A DNA stretch of 64,000 bases from Nothophaeocryptopus gaeumannii (GCA_031771865.1 JASISA010000027.1:1426001-1490000), one strand, 5' to 3'; positions 42,146 through 53,116 are shown, numbered from the stretch's first letter. Made by a program: numbers and translations. The notes: generated by a model not told the origin, from the sequence alone.

Positions 42146-43194
42146 GGTGAGAGCAGCTGCTGAAGGCGCCTTGAAGATTCTTTCTGATTCTGCCGTGGGA
42201 AGAGATGCCGGAAAGAGATGCGAGAGAAGCTGTACACTCGCATTGATGTGAAGGTAAGCAGCGTAAAAGTGGTGAGATGGTGTCCAAAGATGTGTTTTCG
42301 CATGTCTGAAGTGAGGTAGGTGAAGGTGAATATTGAAGAAAAGAAGGTGGCTGGCAAGAACAGAGTGGAAAGATTGAGGGGCCCGCTCACAGTGCAGAAG
42401 GTGAAGCAAGAGCAGCAGAGATTCAAAGAATAAAGTTCAACGGTCGTGGAGCGCGGTTACACAAGACATTCGAACAGCGCGCGAGGAAGCTGAGATCTGA
42501 CCTGACCTGATCGCGAGCGAGTGACCTGCGCTTCGCTCTTGCCGCAATTTGTGGACAAGAGGGTAATTCCTTCAACAGTACATCGAAAGACGCCCTCGGA
42601 GAGGTGATGCTTACATGTACCATTTGAACTTCACTCACGAAGCCCTGCATCACAGTCGTCTTCTCGAACGCGCTTCGCCCCTCCTCTTCTTGACCATCCT
42701 CATCACGTCAATAGAAGAATACCCAATTCTGAGTTCCAGAATGGAGGCGTAGCTGCAGCTCTGGTAGTATGGCACCAGATACAGGTAATTCGAACTTGCT
42801 GCAGTACTGCCTTGCCGAGGCATTGCTCCTGGAGTTGAGATATAGAATGAGCCATCATGTTGCTCGTGCAGCAGCCATCAATCTCGAGCTTCGATAGAAG
42901 CGAAGATGAGGAACAATCGGTAGCGATGTTATGATGCGTATGAGAGCAAAGGAGTGTGAGGTCGACGAAGGAATACAGAGGCGCATGGACCAGGTCCGGG
43001 CCCCCATGCACGTGTTGCTGTTCTTGGCTAGACTAGACTAAGTTAGTGCAGGGACGCACCTTGCTTACGCAATGCCGATCTGCTGCAGTCGTCGACAGGA
43101 ATTTTGATACACCTCCATTGACTTGTTGTTTGAAGCGAATTCGTTCTTACCAGACCACTCCTTTGACACACGCAGAGCGCATATACCAATCACA
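42146..43194. promoter_or_regulatory. Divergent intergenic region between the disordered protein (-) and APS kinase (+)
   Basis: About 1 kb with both promoters. No supported coding frame. Confidence 0.45.
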
Positions 43195-43959
43195 ATGTCA
43201 ACGTAAGTATCCAGCGAGCTTCGATATTGGCCCAAGCTTGAGATCAATTGGCTTCACGAGACGGGAAAGTCCCCTAACTTGTTTGATAGCAACATCACCT
43301 GGCACGCAGGCCTCACTCGCAAGGAGCGTAGCGAACTCCGCAAGCAGAAGGGATGCACAGTCTGGTTCACTGGTCTCTCAGCTTCTGGCAAATCCACCAT
43401 TGCAACAGCTCTTGAGCAGCATCTGCTTCACTTGGGAAAGCAAACTTACAGATTGGACGGCGACAATGTTCGATTTGGTCTCAACAAGGACTTGGGCTTC
43501 TCGCCTAAAGATCGCGAGGAGAACATTCGTCGTATCGCAGAGGTAAACTTAGCATTCTTCTATACCGTTGGTCTGATACCTTGCTGAGACTTTCACTTCC
43601 AGGTTGCCAAACTCTTCGCCGACTCCACAACAATCGCCCTAACCTCCTTCATCTCGCCCTACAAGCCCGATCGCGAACTCGCCCGCAAACTCCACGCCGA
43701 CACCACCAACACAGACTCCCCACTGCCCTTCATCGAGGTTTTCGTTGACATCCCAGTTGAGGAGGCCGAGAAGCGTGATCCCAAGGGTCTATACAAGAAG
43801 GCCAGGGCCGGAGAAATTAAGGAGTTCACTGGTATCAGTGCTCCATATGAGGCACCGGAGAAACCAGAGATTCACATTCACTCTGAGAAGACGAGCGTGG
43901 AAGAGGCTGTGAAGATCATTACGGATTATTTGGAGAAGCAGGGACTGTTGACTTCATAG
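43195..43959 (+). CDS. MET14: Adenylyl-sulfate (APS) kinase
   Basis: Three exons: 43195-43202 (only eight bases, ATG TCA AC), 43290-43542 and 43603-43959, 205 residues. Intron 1 (43203-43289) has a GTAAGT donor and CCTAACT branch; intron 2 (43543-43602) splices GAG to GTT. The product reads MSTNITWHAGLTRKERSELR, then the P-loop GLSASGKST, RLDGDNVRFGLNKDLGFSP, EENIRRIAEVAKLFADS, and SFISPYKPDRELARKLH, all diagnostic of APS kinase. It phosphorylates APS to PAPS for sulfate reduction and sulfation. It is a stand-alone kinase, without the ATP sulfurylase domain. The tiny first exon is a common pattern for this gene in fungi, as far as I recall. Confidence 0.95.
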
Positions 43960-44487
43960 AGCAAGAGCTGCATGTGACGACGTTTGAACAGAATGCATAG
44001 AGACATGTGGAATGATGCGGGACGCTCGGGCCATGAAGCGTATCCTTTGAGGCATGTGAATGCATAATGCCACTGTGTAGTGCAGTCTGGAACATTCACT
44101 CGAGAGCTCGGGTCGACCCGGCGGCTCTTGGTCCTAGAAGAACAGAGCGGATACATCCATTGCTTGTTTACGTTGTACATAGATCCTTCACACGTGTCGA
44201 TGCAACTAGGCACATGTCTGTTTGCTGCTCTCTCCATCTTCGTGCTCGTAATGACGTGGCGCCAGCAGTTCGTAGGGCACTATAGATAGTTAGATCATGA
44301 GACTTCGAGCAAGAAGAAGGAAAGCCTCTCGTCGTCTGTGTGGATGATTGTTCGTTGGTCATTACTTTACATGTATCTATCCAATCCGATTTTTCATGCA
44401 TCATCAATTCATTCGTGACATCCATCTCCTGCCGTCCTCGTGATCGTTAGTCCTGCCCATGATCGGCTCCACGTTTGGTGACTCTCT
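43960..44487. other. Convergent intergenic region (APS kinase and repeat-precursor 3' ends)
   Basis: 530 bp of 3' flanks. No feature recognised. Confidence 0.45.
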
Positions 44488-45192
44488 TCAGCCAACACAG
44501 ACAGTATTCCCCTCGCCATCCACAGAACACTGTGGCTCCGTACTGCAAACCTGCTCCCCAGCAGCATCAACATAGCACTGCCTCTTCTCCACCTCCGCCT
44601 CCCTCTTCGATACGCAAACAATAGTCCCGTCATCATTCTTCGTGCAAGTCGGATCGTCGATACAAGTCTGTTCTCCCGCAGCGTCCACATAACACTGTCG
44701 TCGTTCGAGAGAAGGGGCGTCTGCTTCCGCTTCCCTCTTCTTCACACACCAGACACTCCCATCCTGGTTCGTCGTACAATCCGGCGTATCGTCACATTGT
44801 TGCACGCCCGCTTCATCGATGAAGCATTGACGTTTCTCCAACGCCTCCGTAGCATCTCGCTTCTTGCTCACACAGACTACACTCCCATCCTCCTGCTTCG
44901 TACAACTCGGCTCATCGATACAGGTCTGCTCCCCATCGGCATCGATGTAGCATTGTCGTCTTTGCAGAGGGGTGTCCCGTTTTGAGACGCAGACTGTGTT
45001 GCCGTCTGCATCTGTTGTGCAGGTTGGGGAGTCGATGCAGGATTGGACGCCGTTTGTGTCAATGAAGCATTGCTGGGAGAGGTTTTAGCGACTGTGACGG
45101 TGAGGTGGGAGGCAAGGAGAGCTTGCTCTTTTGGTAATAGGTGCTGCGAATGTCAGGGCTGCGAAGGCAGCTGCGAGGAGAGTGTATCTCAT
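44488..45192 (-). CDS. Secreted Kex2-site repeat precursor with five four-cysteine peptides
   Basis: Two exons, 45192-45127 and 45072-44488, 216 residues. Exon 1 encodes a signal peptide and short pro-segment ending Lys-Arg (MRYTLLAAAFAALTFAAPIT then KR). The intron 45073-45126 is GC-AG (GCAAGC donor, CGCTAAAAC branch, CCCAG acceptor); no GT donor gives a consistent frame. Exon 2 is five repeats starting at residues 23, 62, 104, 148 and 187, each beginning Gln-Cys directly after KR or RR and having cysteines spaced C-x9-C-x5-C-x9-C. Repeats end in SKR, SKKR or KKR and are separated by spacers DTPLQRR, DATEALEKR, EAEADAPSLERR and EAEVEKR. Kexin-type cleavage would release five ~30-residue, probably two-disulfide peptides, possibly with N-terminal pyroglutamate; EAEA-type spacers resemble dipeptidyl aminopeptidase sites of yeast alpha-factor. 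Function unknown: signalling peptide, antimicrobial or effector are all possible. Confidence 0.85.
44491..45072 (-). repeat. Five tandem coding repeats of the precursor
   Basis: Units at 45072-44977, 44955-44857, 44829-44734, 44697-44602 and 44580-44491, separated by 7-12-codon spacers. Consensus QC-[FY]-[IV]-D-x2-G-x-Q-x-C, then x3-P-x-C, then x4-[DE]-G-x3-C-V. The units differ in sequence throughout, so they are not a recent expansion. Confidence 0.9.
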
Positions 45193-46215
45193 ATTGATAA
45201 ATGTATTCCGATTTTGCTGCTTTGGGAAGGTGTTGTGCAGTATGTGGTACCAGGCGGTTGTTAAGTATTAGATCAAGAGAAGTTTTGGTCTTAACTTTGG
45301 TCTGAGAGGTAAAGATTGTCACCAAGAGAAAGAGCACCTGCCTGGTTATATGTACTTCTTCAGCCTTCCAGTACTAAGTAGTAGCAGGCAACGGCAACAC
45401 CGCTATTCTATTCCCAAGACCTGCCATGCCTATGCTTGCCGGGAACCTCTGAACAACGTCCGCACTCCTTCCGAGTGGAGTGAGGTCGTGCCGCACATAG
45501 CCACGAGGTATCCCGATTCACGGCCTTCGTATACCGTGACCATCCGGGTTGGCGTAGTATTGGAATAGTTCTCGAAGTTGCATTCAAGGCAGCTAGCGTC
45601 AGTAGTGTGTGGCGCTGTGCTCAGCCAAGCCTCGACGTTGTGTGCTGCCGGGAGCGACCGTCAGGCTAAATCCAAGAATAAGTGGCAGTTCAGTAAATAC
45701 CTTCATACGATATACGGCTGTTCAGCAATAACGCAACGCTGAGACATTTACATTGCTAAAATCTCCGTGTCTGCTTCTAATAGCTCGTAGATTCCGATGT
45801 CTCTACGATCGTTGTGTCCAGAGGAATCGTTAGGGAGAAAGAAGTCGTGGTCTTGGCGGACTGCCATTTATTCTTGGACGGAGCTCGCCGTGAGAATTTG
45901 CTCCACTAGCGGGTTTCTAAACATGGCGAATGGCACGGCAGAGCTCGCAAAAGGATGCCGACTTCAGGCTTGGTGTGCGTAGGATCGGTTGGAGCACAGC
46001 AGAAATGTTGTCCGACTCTTGACGATTTGCGGAGTGATGCAGAGATTTGTTGAGTGGTAGGCCAAGCGGGTAATAGCTCTGTACGGCCGTCATGTTTTAC
46101 AAAATACTATACTTAAGCGTACGTCATTCTGGTATTCCTGTACATCCGCGCCGCCTCGGCGCCAGTAACTGTACAAAAATGAACATTCCATTCGCCTTCT
46201 CCCGAAACATGTTCT
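45193..46215. promoter_or_regulatory. Promoter side of the repeat-precursor gene; NFS1 3' flank
   Basis: 1 kb. The gene starting at 45192 reads left, so its promoter is here; a TATATG element is near 45347. A short perfect inverted repeat CACTCC/GGAGTG lies at 45463-45482. No gene seen. Confidence 0.45.
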
Positions 46216-47953
46216 TTAATGCTGCGACCACTCAATGGTGTTGAGGTCAACACCCTCTTGGACTAGCTCCCACAAAGGGCTCAGCTCGCGAAGGAATGTG
46301 ACACGATTCTTGACAGCATCCAAAACGTAGTCGATCTCAGCTTCAGTCGTGAATCGCCCGATACCAAAGCGGATGGAGCTGTGTGCCGATTCGTCCGAGT
46401 TTCCAAGGGCCCGAAGGACATAGGAGGGCTCAAGAGAGGCCGATGTACAGGCAGAGCCGGAGCTAAGGGCGATATCCTTCAATGCCATCAGAAGCGACTC
46501 GCCCTCAACGTACGCGAACGATACGTTGACGCAGCCAGGGTAGTGTCTGTTGGGGTCTCCGTTCAGAGAGGTGTGTTCCATGGCCAGGAGGCCGTTCTTG
46601 AGCTTGTCGGAAAGGTAGGTGATACGCTTGCTGTCGTACTGTCAAGTTGTCAGCGAATGATCGTGCGCAAAACGGTGTAGTGTGCGTGATGGAATCAACA
46701 CCAAGATCATAAACCCTGCTACGTTCAGCAAGCCATGCGCCGGTCAAAGCGCGCTCAGAAAGCCATGCATGTGTAAAACGAATAATCATTTCAAATGCCA
46801 AAGAACACAAAGGAAACATCATGAAAGGGAAATGATAGCTCACCTCCATCTCTTCATTGCAAACTCGTGCAGCCTCTCCCATTCCGATGATCAACGGAGG
46901 AGCCAGGGTTCCAGATCGCAGACCTCTTTCTTGACCACCACCAGAGATGATGGGGTCGATTCTGACACGCGGCCGCCTCCGGACGTAGCAAGCTCCAATA
47001 CCCTTCGGCCCGTAGATCTTGTGCCCAGATATCGACATCAGATCAACATTCATCTTGTTGACATCGAGTGGTATCTTTCCAACAGCCTGTGCGGCATCAG
47101 TGTGGAAGTAGATCTTCTTGCTCCGGCAAAGCTTTCCGATCTCCTCAACAGGCTGGATAACTCCGATCTCGTTGTTCACGGTCATGATTGACACAAGGCA
47201 GGTCTCGGGTCGCATTGCGGCCTCCAATTGCTCCATGTCCACCAAGCCGTTGGACTGCACAGGCAGATATGTGACCTCGAAACCTTCATCTTGCAAGTGA
47301 CGGCAGCTGTCCAAGACACACTTGTGCTCCGTCTGTGATGTGATGACATGGTTCTTCTTGCCACCTTTCTTGAAGAATCTTGCCACACCTTTCACACTCA
47401 TGTTGTTGCTTTCTGTGGCTCCGCTTGTGAATATGATCTCCTTCGGATCGGCTCCGACCAACTCTGCGATATGCGTCCGCGCTTGTTCCACTGCCTTGTC
47501 TGTTTCCCATCCGTACGCATGCGTTCTCGAATGAGGGTTGCCGTAAAGGCCAGTATAAAACGGAAGCATCGCATCCAATACTCGGGGATCTGTAGGCGTT
47601 GTCGCTTGGGCGTCGAGATAGATCGGCCGTGTCCCTTGGTCCATGACGGTAGCTTGTTTCAATATGCCAGCAGCAGGACTCATGGCAGCATCGCCTGGCA
47701 TTCCTGTTTGCGGGAGGGTCGCATCCTTTGGCGCAATTCCAGTCTCAGCCATGAAAGCCTTTTGGTCTTTCCGCATCGTGCTCTCGATATTAACGGTGGC
47801 GTTCTTTGGGCTCGACTCGGATACATAGCTCCGTCGCCCTCTGGAGGTGATACCTGGTCGTGGGAGCTGGGCGGCAAATGTAGTCGATGTCGATGCTCGG
47901 CGGGAGTATTGTCGCAGCGCCTGGCGGGCTGCATTCGGTGCAATATTCGACAT
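46216..47953 (-). CDS. NFS1: Mitochondrial cysteine desulfurase
   Basis: Two exons, 47953-46844 and 46638-46216, 510 residues; the intron (46639-46843) is 205 bp, long for this window, with GTGAGC/CAG ends. I start at the ATG giving MSNIAPNAARQALRQYSRRA, an Arg/Ser-rich mitochondrial presequence, rather than at a codon 20 further upstream. Landmarks: RPIYLDAQATTPTDPRVLDA, GNPHSRTHAYGWE, IIFTSGATESNN, the PLP-lysine motif SISGHKIYGPKG, GGGQERGLRSGT and the mobile catalytic Cys loop ALSSGSACTSASLEPSYVLR. The C-terminus WSQH is the usual eukaryotic NFS1 end. It supplies sulfur for Fe-S clusters on ISU and for tRNA thiolation. Confidence 0.95.
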
Positions 47954-48721
47954 GGCTATGGTGTTTGATGGGGAGATGGATATTGTAATGCGGATGGGAA
48001 TTGATACGAACATCTATAAACTTTCACTAGCTCCCGTGTCACGTGATATCTGCTTTGGGCTCGGGACCCGAATGGCTTGACAGAAAGGCAGCCTCTGCGG
48101 AGCGTCTGCTCTGTTCATGCTGCTTGAAGCGATAGTTGATCTATGGACGCATGTGTTGGGCATTTCCTTGCTACATATGCTGTTTGTTTCTGGCATGGCT
48201 AGACGGAAAAGTGACTGACTAAGCGCATTCTTAGCAGAGTTCGCCCCACTCTCTGCGGCAGTGACGTACACAGAAACGCCTTACGGAAAGCTAAAAGGCC
48301 ATCACCGAAAGTGCCAAGGATATGACCTCGCATGTGAGCGACATATCCAATTCTCATGTATCCTGGTGCCTACCAACATCTTAGAATTTCGACATAGCAA
48401 GCAGCATTTGTTGGTCGCAACATATTTGTCCGAGTCATTGCAGTACAGTGCGTGGTAGTCGGGCTCCAAACTGCAAACGGACTGAACGCGAAGCAGCAAG
48501 AGATCGCCGACGTAGCCGGCCAAGAACGACGAGTCGGTTGTGCATAGCCTCCCATCGTCGCTCTTCCTTCTTCACCACTCCCACTCCTCTTGCACGACAC
48601 TTCCATCCTTCCTGTCCTGCACCCAGGATCGAGCCTACTGTGCTGCATTCGAGCCGACTCCGGCATACTTAGGCGACATAATACAAAGCATCACCGCCTG
48701 AAGCCACGGAATACCGCCAAT
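47954..48721. promoter_or_regulatory. Divergent intergenic region between NFS1 (-) and the BAR-SH3 gene (+)
   Basis: 770 bp with both promoters. The right half is C/T-rich leader-like sequence (48555-48690). No gene seen. Confidence 0.45.
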
Positions 48722-50114
48722 ATGAGCTGGAAAGGGTTCACGAAGGGCGTCCAGCGGGTACGGAGCATACACAGGAGCACTGGCTGGGACAAGAAAGAGA
48801 CTGACGAAAATGGCAGGCGCCGCAAACGATGAAGCAGCGATTTAACATGGGTGAAATCACAAAGGATGCAATCTACATTGACGCAGAACGCCGTTTTGCC
48901 GACTTGGAGCGCGAAACGAAGAAACTACACGATGAAAGCAAGAAGTACTTCAACGCGATCAATGGCATGCTTGACCACCAGATCGAGTTCTCAAAAGCTT
49001 GCGCCGAGATCTATAAGCCCATCTCAGGCCGCGCGAGTGACCCGGACTCCTACGTGATTGACGGCAATCCAGAGGGTATCAGGGCATGTGAGGAGTACGA
49101 GAATATCGTCCAGGAGCTCAAAGCCAGCCTCGCACCAGAGCTGGAGATGATCGAGACCAGAGTCGTCAAGCCGGCAGATGAGCTTATGGAGGTCATCAAA
49201 GTAGTGCGCAAGGCCACTCAAAAGCGCGATCACAAACAGCTGGATTACGATCGACATCGGAACGAGCTGAAGAAGTTGGAAGAGAAGAAGGACAAGTCGC
49301 TAAAAGATGAGAAGGCTCTCTACAAAGCGGAAAACAATGTCGAAGTGGCGACGCAAGAATACGAGTACTTCAACAACCTGATCAAGGAAGAGCTGCCACA
49401 GCTGTTCAGACTGGAGAAAGAGTTCATACTACCTCTATTCCAGAGCTTCTACTACATGCAGCTCAATGTGTTCTACACATTACATGAGAAGATGCAAAGC
49501 ATAGACATTGGATACTTCAATCTTACTCTGGACATCGAGGCTGCGTTCGAAGAGAAGCGTGGAGAAATCCAGCAGCAAGTGGAGAAACTAGCCATGGTGA
49601 AATTCAAGACAACTGGTGGTTTGCGAAAGCCTGCCGCATTGAAATACGGCAACCGACTCGCAATAGAAAATGGCAAAGCTGGAAGCGGCTCCGAATCACC
49701 GAATCGACGACTTACCTACGATGCAGGTGCTGACAGTACTCCACCGCCTGCGTATGATTCTCCTGCCAGCGACATTGGACGAGCGAACAGCACAGGTAGC
49801 GGTTGGGCATCAGCTGCCAAAGGGAAAGCTGCACCTCCTCCGCCCAAGCCTAAGCCCTCGAAATTCAGCAATAACCCCGCTGTTGAGCATGTAACAGCAT
49901 TATACGACTACGATGCCCAAGCGGAGGGCGATCTCTCGTTCAAAGCTGGCGATAGTATCGAGATTATTTCAAGGACAGACAACCAAAACGAATGGTGGAC
50001 AGGAAAAGTTGGTGTGCGGCAAGGGCAGTTCCCAGGTATGGTCAATCGTAGATCAATGCTCTCTCTCACTTACTGACTTGTGGCTCAGGAAACTATGTGC
50101 AGCTGAACTCGTAG
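48722..50114 (+). CDS. RVS167: BAR and SH3 domain protein (amphiphysin/RVS167-like)
   Basis: Three exons: 48722-48757, 48817-50035 and 50089-50114, 426 residues. Exon 1 encodes the amphipathic H0 helix MSWKGFTKGVQR, joined to APQTMKQRFNMGEITKDAIY. The BAR domain spans ~15-240 (long charged helices, for example DKSLKDEKALYKAENNVEVA and FILPLFQSFYYMQLNVFYTL). A Pro/Ser linker with PPPPKPKPSK leads to an SH3 domain at ~363-425 (VTALYDYDAQAEGDLSFKAG, NEWWTGKVGVRQGQFPG, then NYVQLNS from exon 3). These proteins bend and scission endocytic membranes at actin patches. The C-terminal seven residues of the SH3 fold lie in the 26-bp last exon, so any model ending in exon 2 truncates the domain. Confidence 0.94.
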
Positions 50115-50421
50115 GGAGGGTTAAGTCGCATGAGCTCTCAGGTCTCCAAATTTTGACAGCAGCAAGCATCTTCCCCATCCTCACCTCACGATCAAAGCGC
50201 AACCCCTTATAATGTGTACAGACAAGTCAGGCTTTACATGTGTGATTCACTTCTTGTTAATACAATTCGTATGCATATGAATATTAGTATCATGCGATAT
50301 CTCAGAGCGGAAACGCCAGCGCTGCATCACCAATTTGCGCAAAAGTACCCTCAGCATTCCCTTCGTACATTCTCATTTCTAACCACTAATCCTGAAAACG
50401 CCATATGCCGTTTTGAAGCCA
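50115..50421. other. Convergent intergenic region (BAR-SH3 and wall-protein 3' ends)
   Basis: 307 bp of 3' flanks, AT-richer than its surroundings. No feature recognised. Confidence 0.45.
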
Positions 50422-52000
50422 TTATACAAACAACGTAGCTGCCATGGCCGCCAGTCCCGCCCACAAGTACAGACTCGCCAACCTCATCGGGTTCGCTCCG
50501 CTCAACTCCAGCCCAGGTGTATTCGATGGTGTAGCCGTGTGCGTACTCCAAGTCGAACTCGTGCCCTCAGTTGTAGGTGCCGGTGGCGAAACCCAGAACG
50601 TCGATGTGGTCATAGCTGGGATACTAGATTCGGATCCTGACTGAGTCGGCATAGGCATCGACATCGACCCCTCCGTCGCCTCAGAACACGGCATAGAACT
50701 CATGCTCTGAACGATCGTCTGCCACGTTCTGGTGGTGTGCTGCCAGACGGGCCAGCTGGAATGGTACGGTGCTGGTACTCTCCATGGAGCACTTGATGTT
50801 GTTGGAGCAGCAGTCCCAATGGGGATGCGTGAGGTCGAATTGCTCCAATGATGCCAGAGCATTGTTCCGTTACCGCAGTCGACTGTGGTTGTAGGTGACT
50901 GTGTGGGCATGGGAGGGAGAGTGGTAGGTGCTGAGGAGGTCGTCGGTGGAACTTCGGACGACGGTGATGCCCAAGAATTGGAGACGGAAGGCGTTGGTGG
51001 AGGTTGGGGGATCTTTGGCCATGGCATCGTCCAAGGAATAGACATTGAAGATGTAGGTACCGAATTGGTGGACTCCGCAGTTGATTCAGTACTCAATGTA
51101 CTGTGACTGATGACCATGCGTCCATTTCCGCAATTGGTGTATGCAGTACCATTGAAAACTTCTTCGCTTTGCTTTGCCCAGGTGACAGTGCTCACGTAGG
51201 CTGGTAGAGAGGCTGTGGGGAGGGTGCTGGCGTCCGAGTAAAGCGTTTCTGTAGGTGGAGGTGGACTTGATGAAGGCGCAGAATAGGACGTCGGCTGGCC
51301 GGTGGGCACTAAATAGCTCTCCGTAGGCCCAGTAAAGAGCGATTCCGAGTATGACATGCTACGTTGTGTCGTTGGAGGCGAAGTTGATTTTGAAGTTGAG
51401 GATGTACATGTTGAAATGCTGCTCAGCGATGCTGTTGAGCTCGATGGCGTGGATGGCTTCAAGGTGGACGAGGTACACGGTGAAGTGCTGCTCAGCGATG
51501 CTGTTGAGCTCGATGGCGTGGATGGCTTCGAGGTGGACGAGGTACACGGTGAAGTGCTGCTTAGCGAAGCCGTTACACTCGATAGCGTGGATGGTTTAGA
51601 AGTCGATGATGTACATGGTGAGGTGGTGGTCGTCAATGCCGTTAGGCTCGAAGTTGTGACAGCGCTCGAGACGCTGTCATACACTGAAGCATATGACGGA
51701 ATGTTGGCGATCGGGGATGATGGCATTGGCCAAGCTGGCTCTCCAGATGGTTTGTGCTCCGACGGTGGGCCAGCGGGAGAGGAGCTAGGTATTGCTTCTG
51801 CGAAGTGCTCGAAATGTGCAATCATTCCTGCAACCATGCCACTTGGTGCTGGAGCTCCGTGTATCGGTGAAGTTGCGTTACGCCTCGAAGAAGTCAGCCA
51901 TTGTTTTCTTCATTCACAAGAAGCTCACTTACCGAACATAAGGTGCGGATGCGGATGTAAGAGTGGCCGTGGCGACCAAAGTACCGCTTGAGGACTTCAT
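50422..52000 (-). CDS. Ser/Thr-rich GPI-anchored-type cell-wall protein with tandem repeats
   Basis: Two exons, 52000-51933 and 51883-50422, 509 residues; the 49-bp intron has a GTAAGT donor. The start at 52000 gives MKSSSGTLVATATLTSASAP, a weak signal peptide; an upstream exon in the same frame (via a GTAAGT donor near 52135) cannot be excluded. The body is Ser/Thr/Pro-rich, likely heavily O-glycosylated, with three 23-residue repeats (SPCTSSTSKPSTPSSSTASL plus SST) and two related CGNG motifs (YTNCGNGRMVISHST and TVDCGNGTMLWHHWS). The C-terminus LSGANPMRLASLYLWAGLAA plus MAATLFV is a hydrophobic tail after a small-residue omega-like site, typical of GPI anchoring. Likely surface or wall protein, perhaps adhesin-like; no ligand domain is recognised. 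Confidence 0.78.
51400..51610 (-). repeat. 69-bp coding tandem repeat (about three copies)
   Basis: GCTCAGCGAT-type units begin at 51421, 51490 and 51559 on the plus strand, an exact 69-bp period (23 codons). Copies 1 and 2 are almost identical, copy 3 a little diverged, and a partial fourth is seen at the end. Confidence 0.9.
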
Positions 52001-53116
52001 GTCTCGCAGGCTTCGTCTTTGCTGCTGTGGATGCAGATGTTCTCTTTGTATGGGACGGGTATGCAAGAATGCTAGAAACAAGGGAAAGAGGCTTGTCGTC
52101 CGATAGATGTTAGACACACTGGAGATGCAACTTACTGAGGATGCTCCCTACTCGCCTTGATATAGACATTTGCAGTGACAGTATAGCCACTCTGATCTGT
52201 GTCCAGCCAGGTAGATACAGAGGAGGCTGTCTGTAGAGAATGTCATTTCCCTGCCTCTGTCCAAACAGCTCAAATTGCGATCGTGAGCTGAGAAGAGAGG
52301 ACTTGTGAAATGGAAGCGTTTGAGGCTGGCGTTGCCGTTTGCATGGGAGGCGGGATCATTTGATAGCAACAAGCGAGCCATACTGTTACCATGAGCGCGC
52401 TACGGATCGCATAGCGGACTGAATATATGTTGACTCCAGCTTGGAATGACAGCATGAATGCATATCCGTTCGTGTATCTCAAGCTGAAGAGAAGCCACTC
52501 AAGCTTCTGAACAATAAGCAGCGCGTACTTCATTCGCGTGTGGAGAGGGTCCTCGAAAACGTTCTGCGTGAAGCTGGAGACCTGGGACGTTTCCATGGTA
52601 CTTCCAACGGCCGGGCTGCGAGCACCGTCTTGGAGCGGCCATGCACACCATCGCGCAAACAATTGTCCGAGTGCCGGCGAGTCGGTCTAGAGATTGCCAT
52701 GTAGATTCTTCGTGCTTGTTAAGTTGTCTTCAGTGCAGGTCCTGGCAGCTCTTGCCAGCATCTTTTACGAGATTGTTCGATTCTTGTTCATCGTCGTCCC
52801 TCTGCACAATGCAGGATCTGTCAGCGTCGACATCAGAATGTGGACTTCCCTAATGGTACGGTGGCAAGGCAGAGGATGGAAACGATGAACGTTTGTACAG
52901 AGGTGAGATGTCTTCAATCTCCTCCAAACGTATCGTTCCAAAAGCTCGCCCAAGTGGCTGGACCTGACCGACGGACCAAACTCCGTGCCAGGCAGTGAGT
53001 CGCCCTGCGTCACCTTCCTGCATCCGAGCAGCAATGATGGAAGTGGGGTCAACTTCTCAATATCAGTGTTTCCACTTCCAAGAAACAATCTCAGAAAACC
53101 ATAGAGAAATAACATC
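52001..53116. promoter_or_regulatory. Divergent region between wall protein (-) and FrnE-like gene (+), with a doubtful ORF
   Basis: 1.1 kb containing both promoters. A 108-codon ATG frame on the minus strand (52597-52270) is listed separately. Confidence 0.4.
52270..52597 (-). CDS. Possible small hypothetical membrane protein
   Basis: ATG-initiated frame of 108 codons beginning METSQVSSFTQNVFEDPLHT, with one hydrophobic stretch SALMVTVWLACCYQMI near residue 70. Encoded length and isolation make it equally consistent with chance; no family resemblance or splice evidence. Confidence 0.2.

Noticed and set aside
45463..45482. Short inverted repeat upstream of the repeat-precursor gene
   Set aside because: Only 6-bp arms; expected by chance in 64 kb, so no regulatory claim is made.
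51356..51991. 211-codon plus-strand ORF
   Set aside because: Antisense of the 69-bp repeats in the wall protein; its periodicity is inherited from the repeat.
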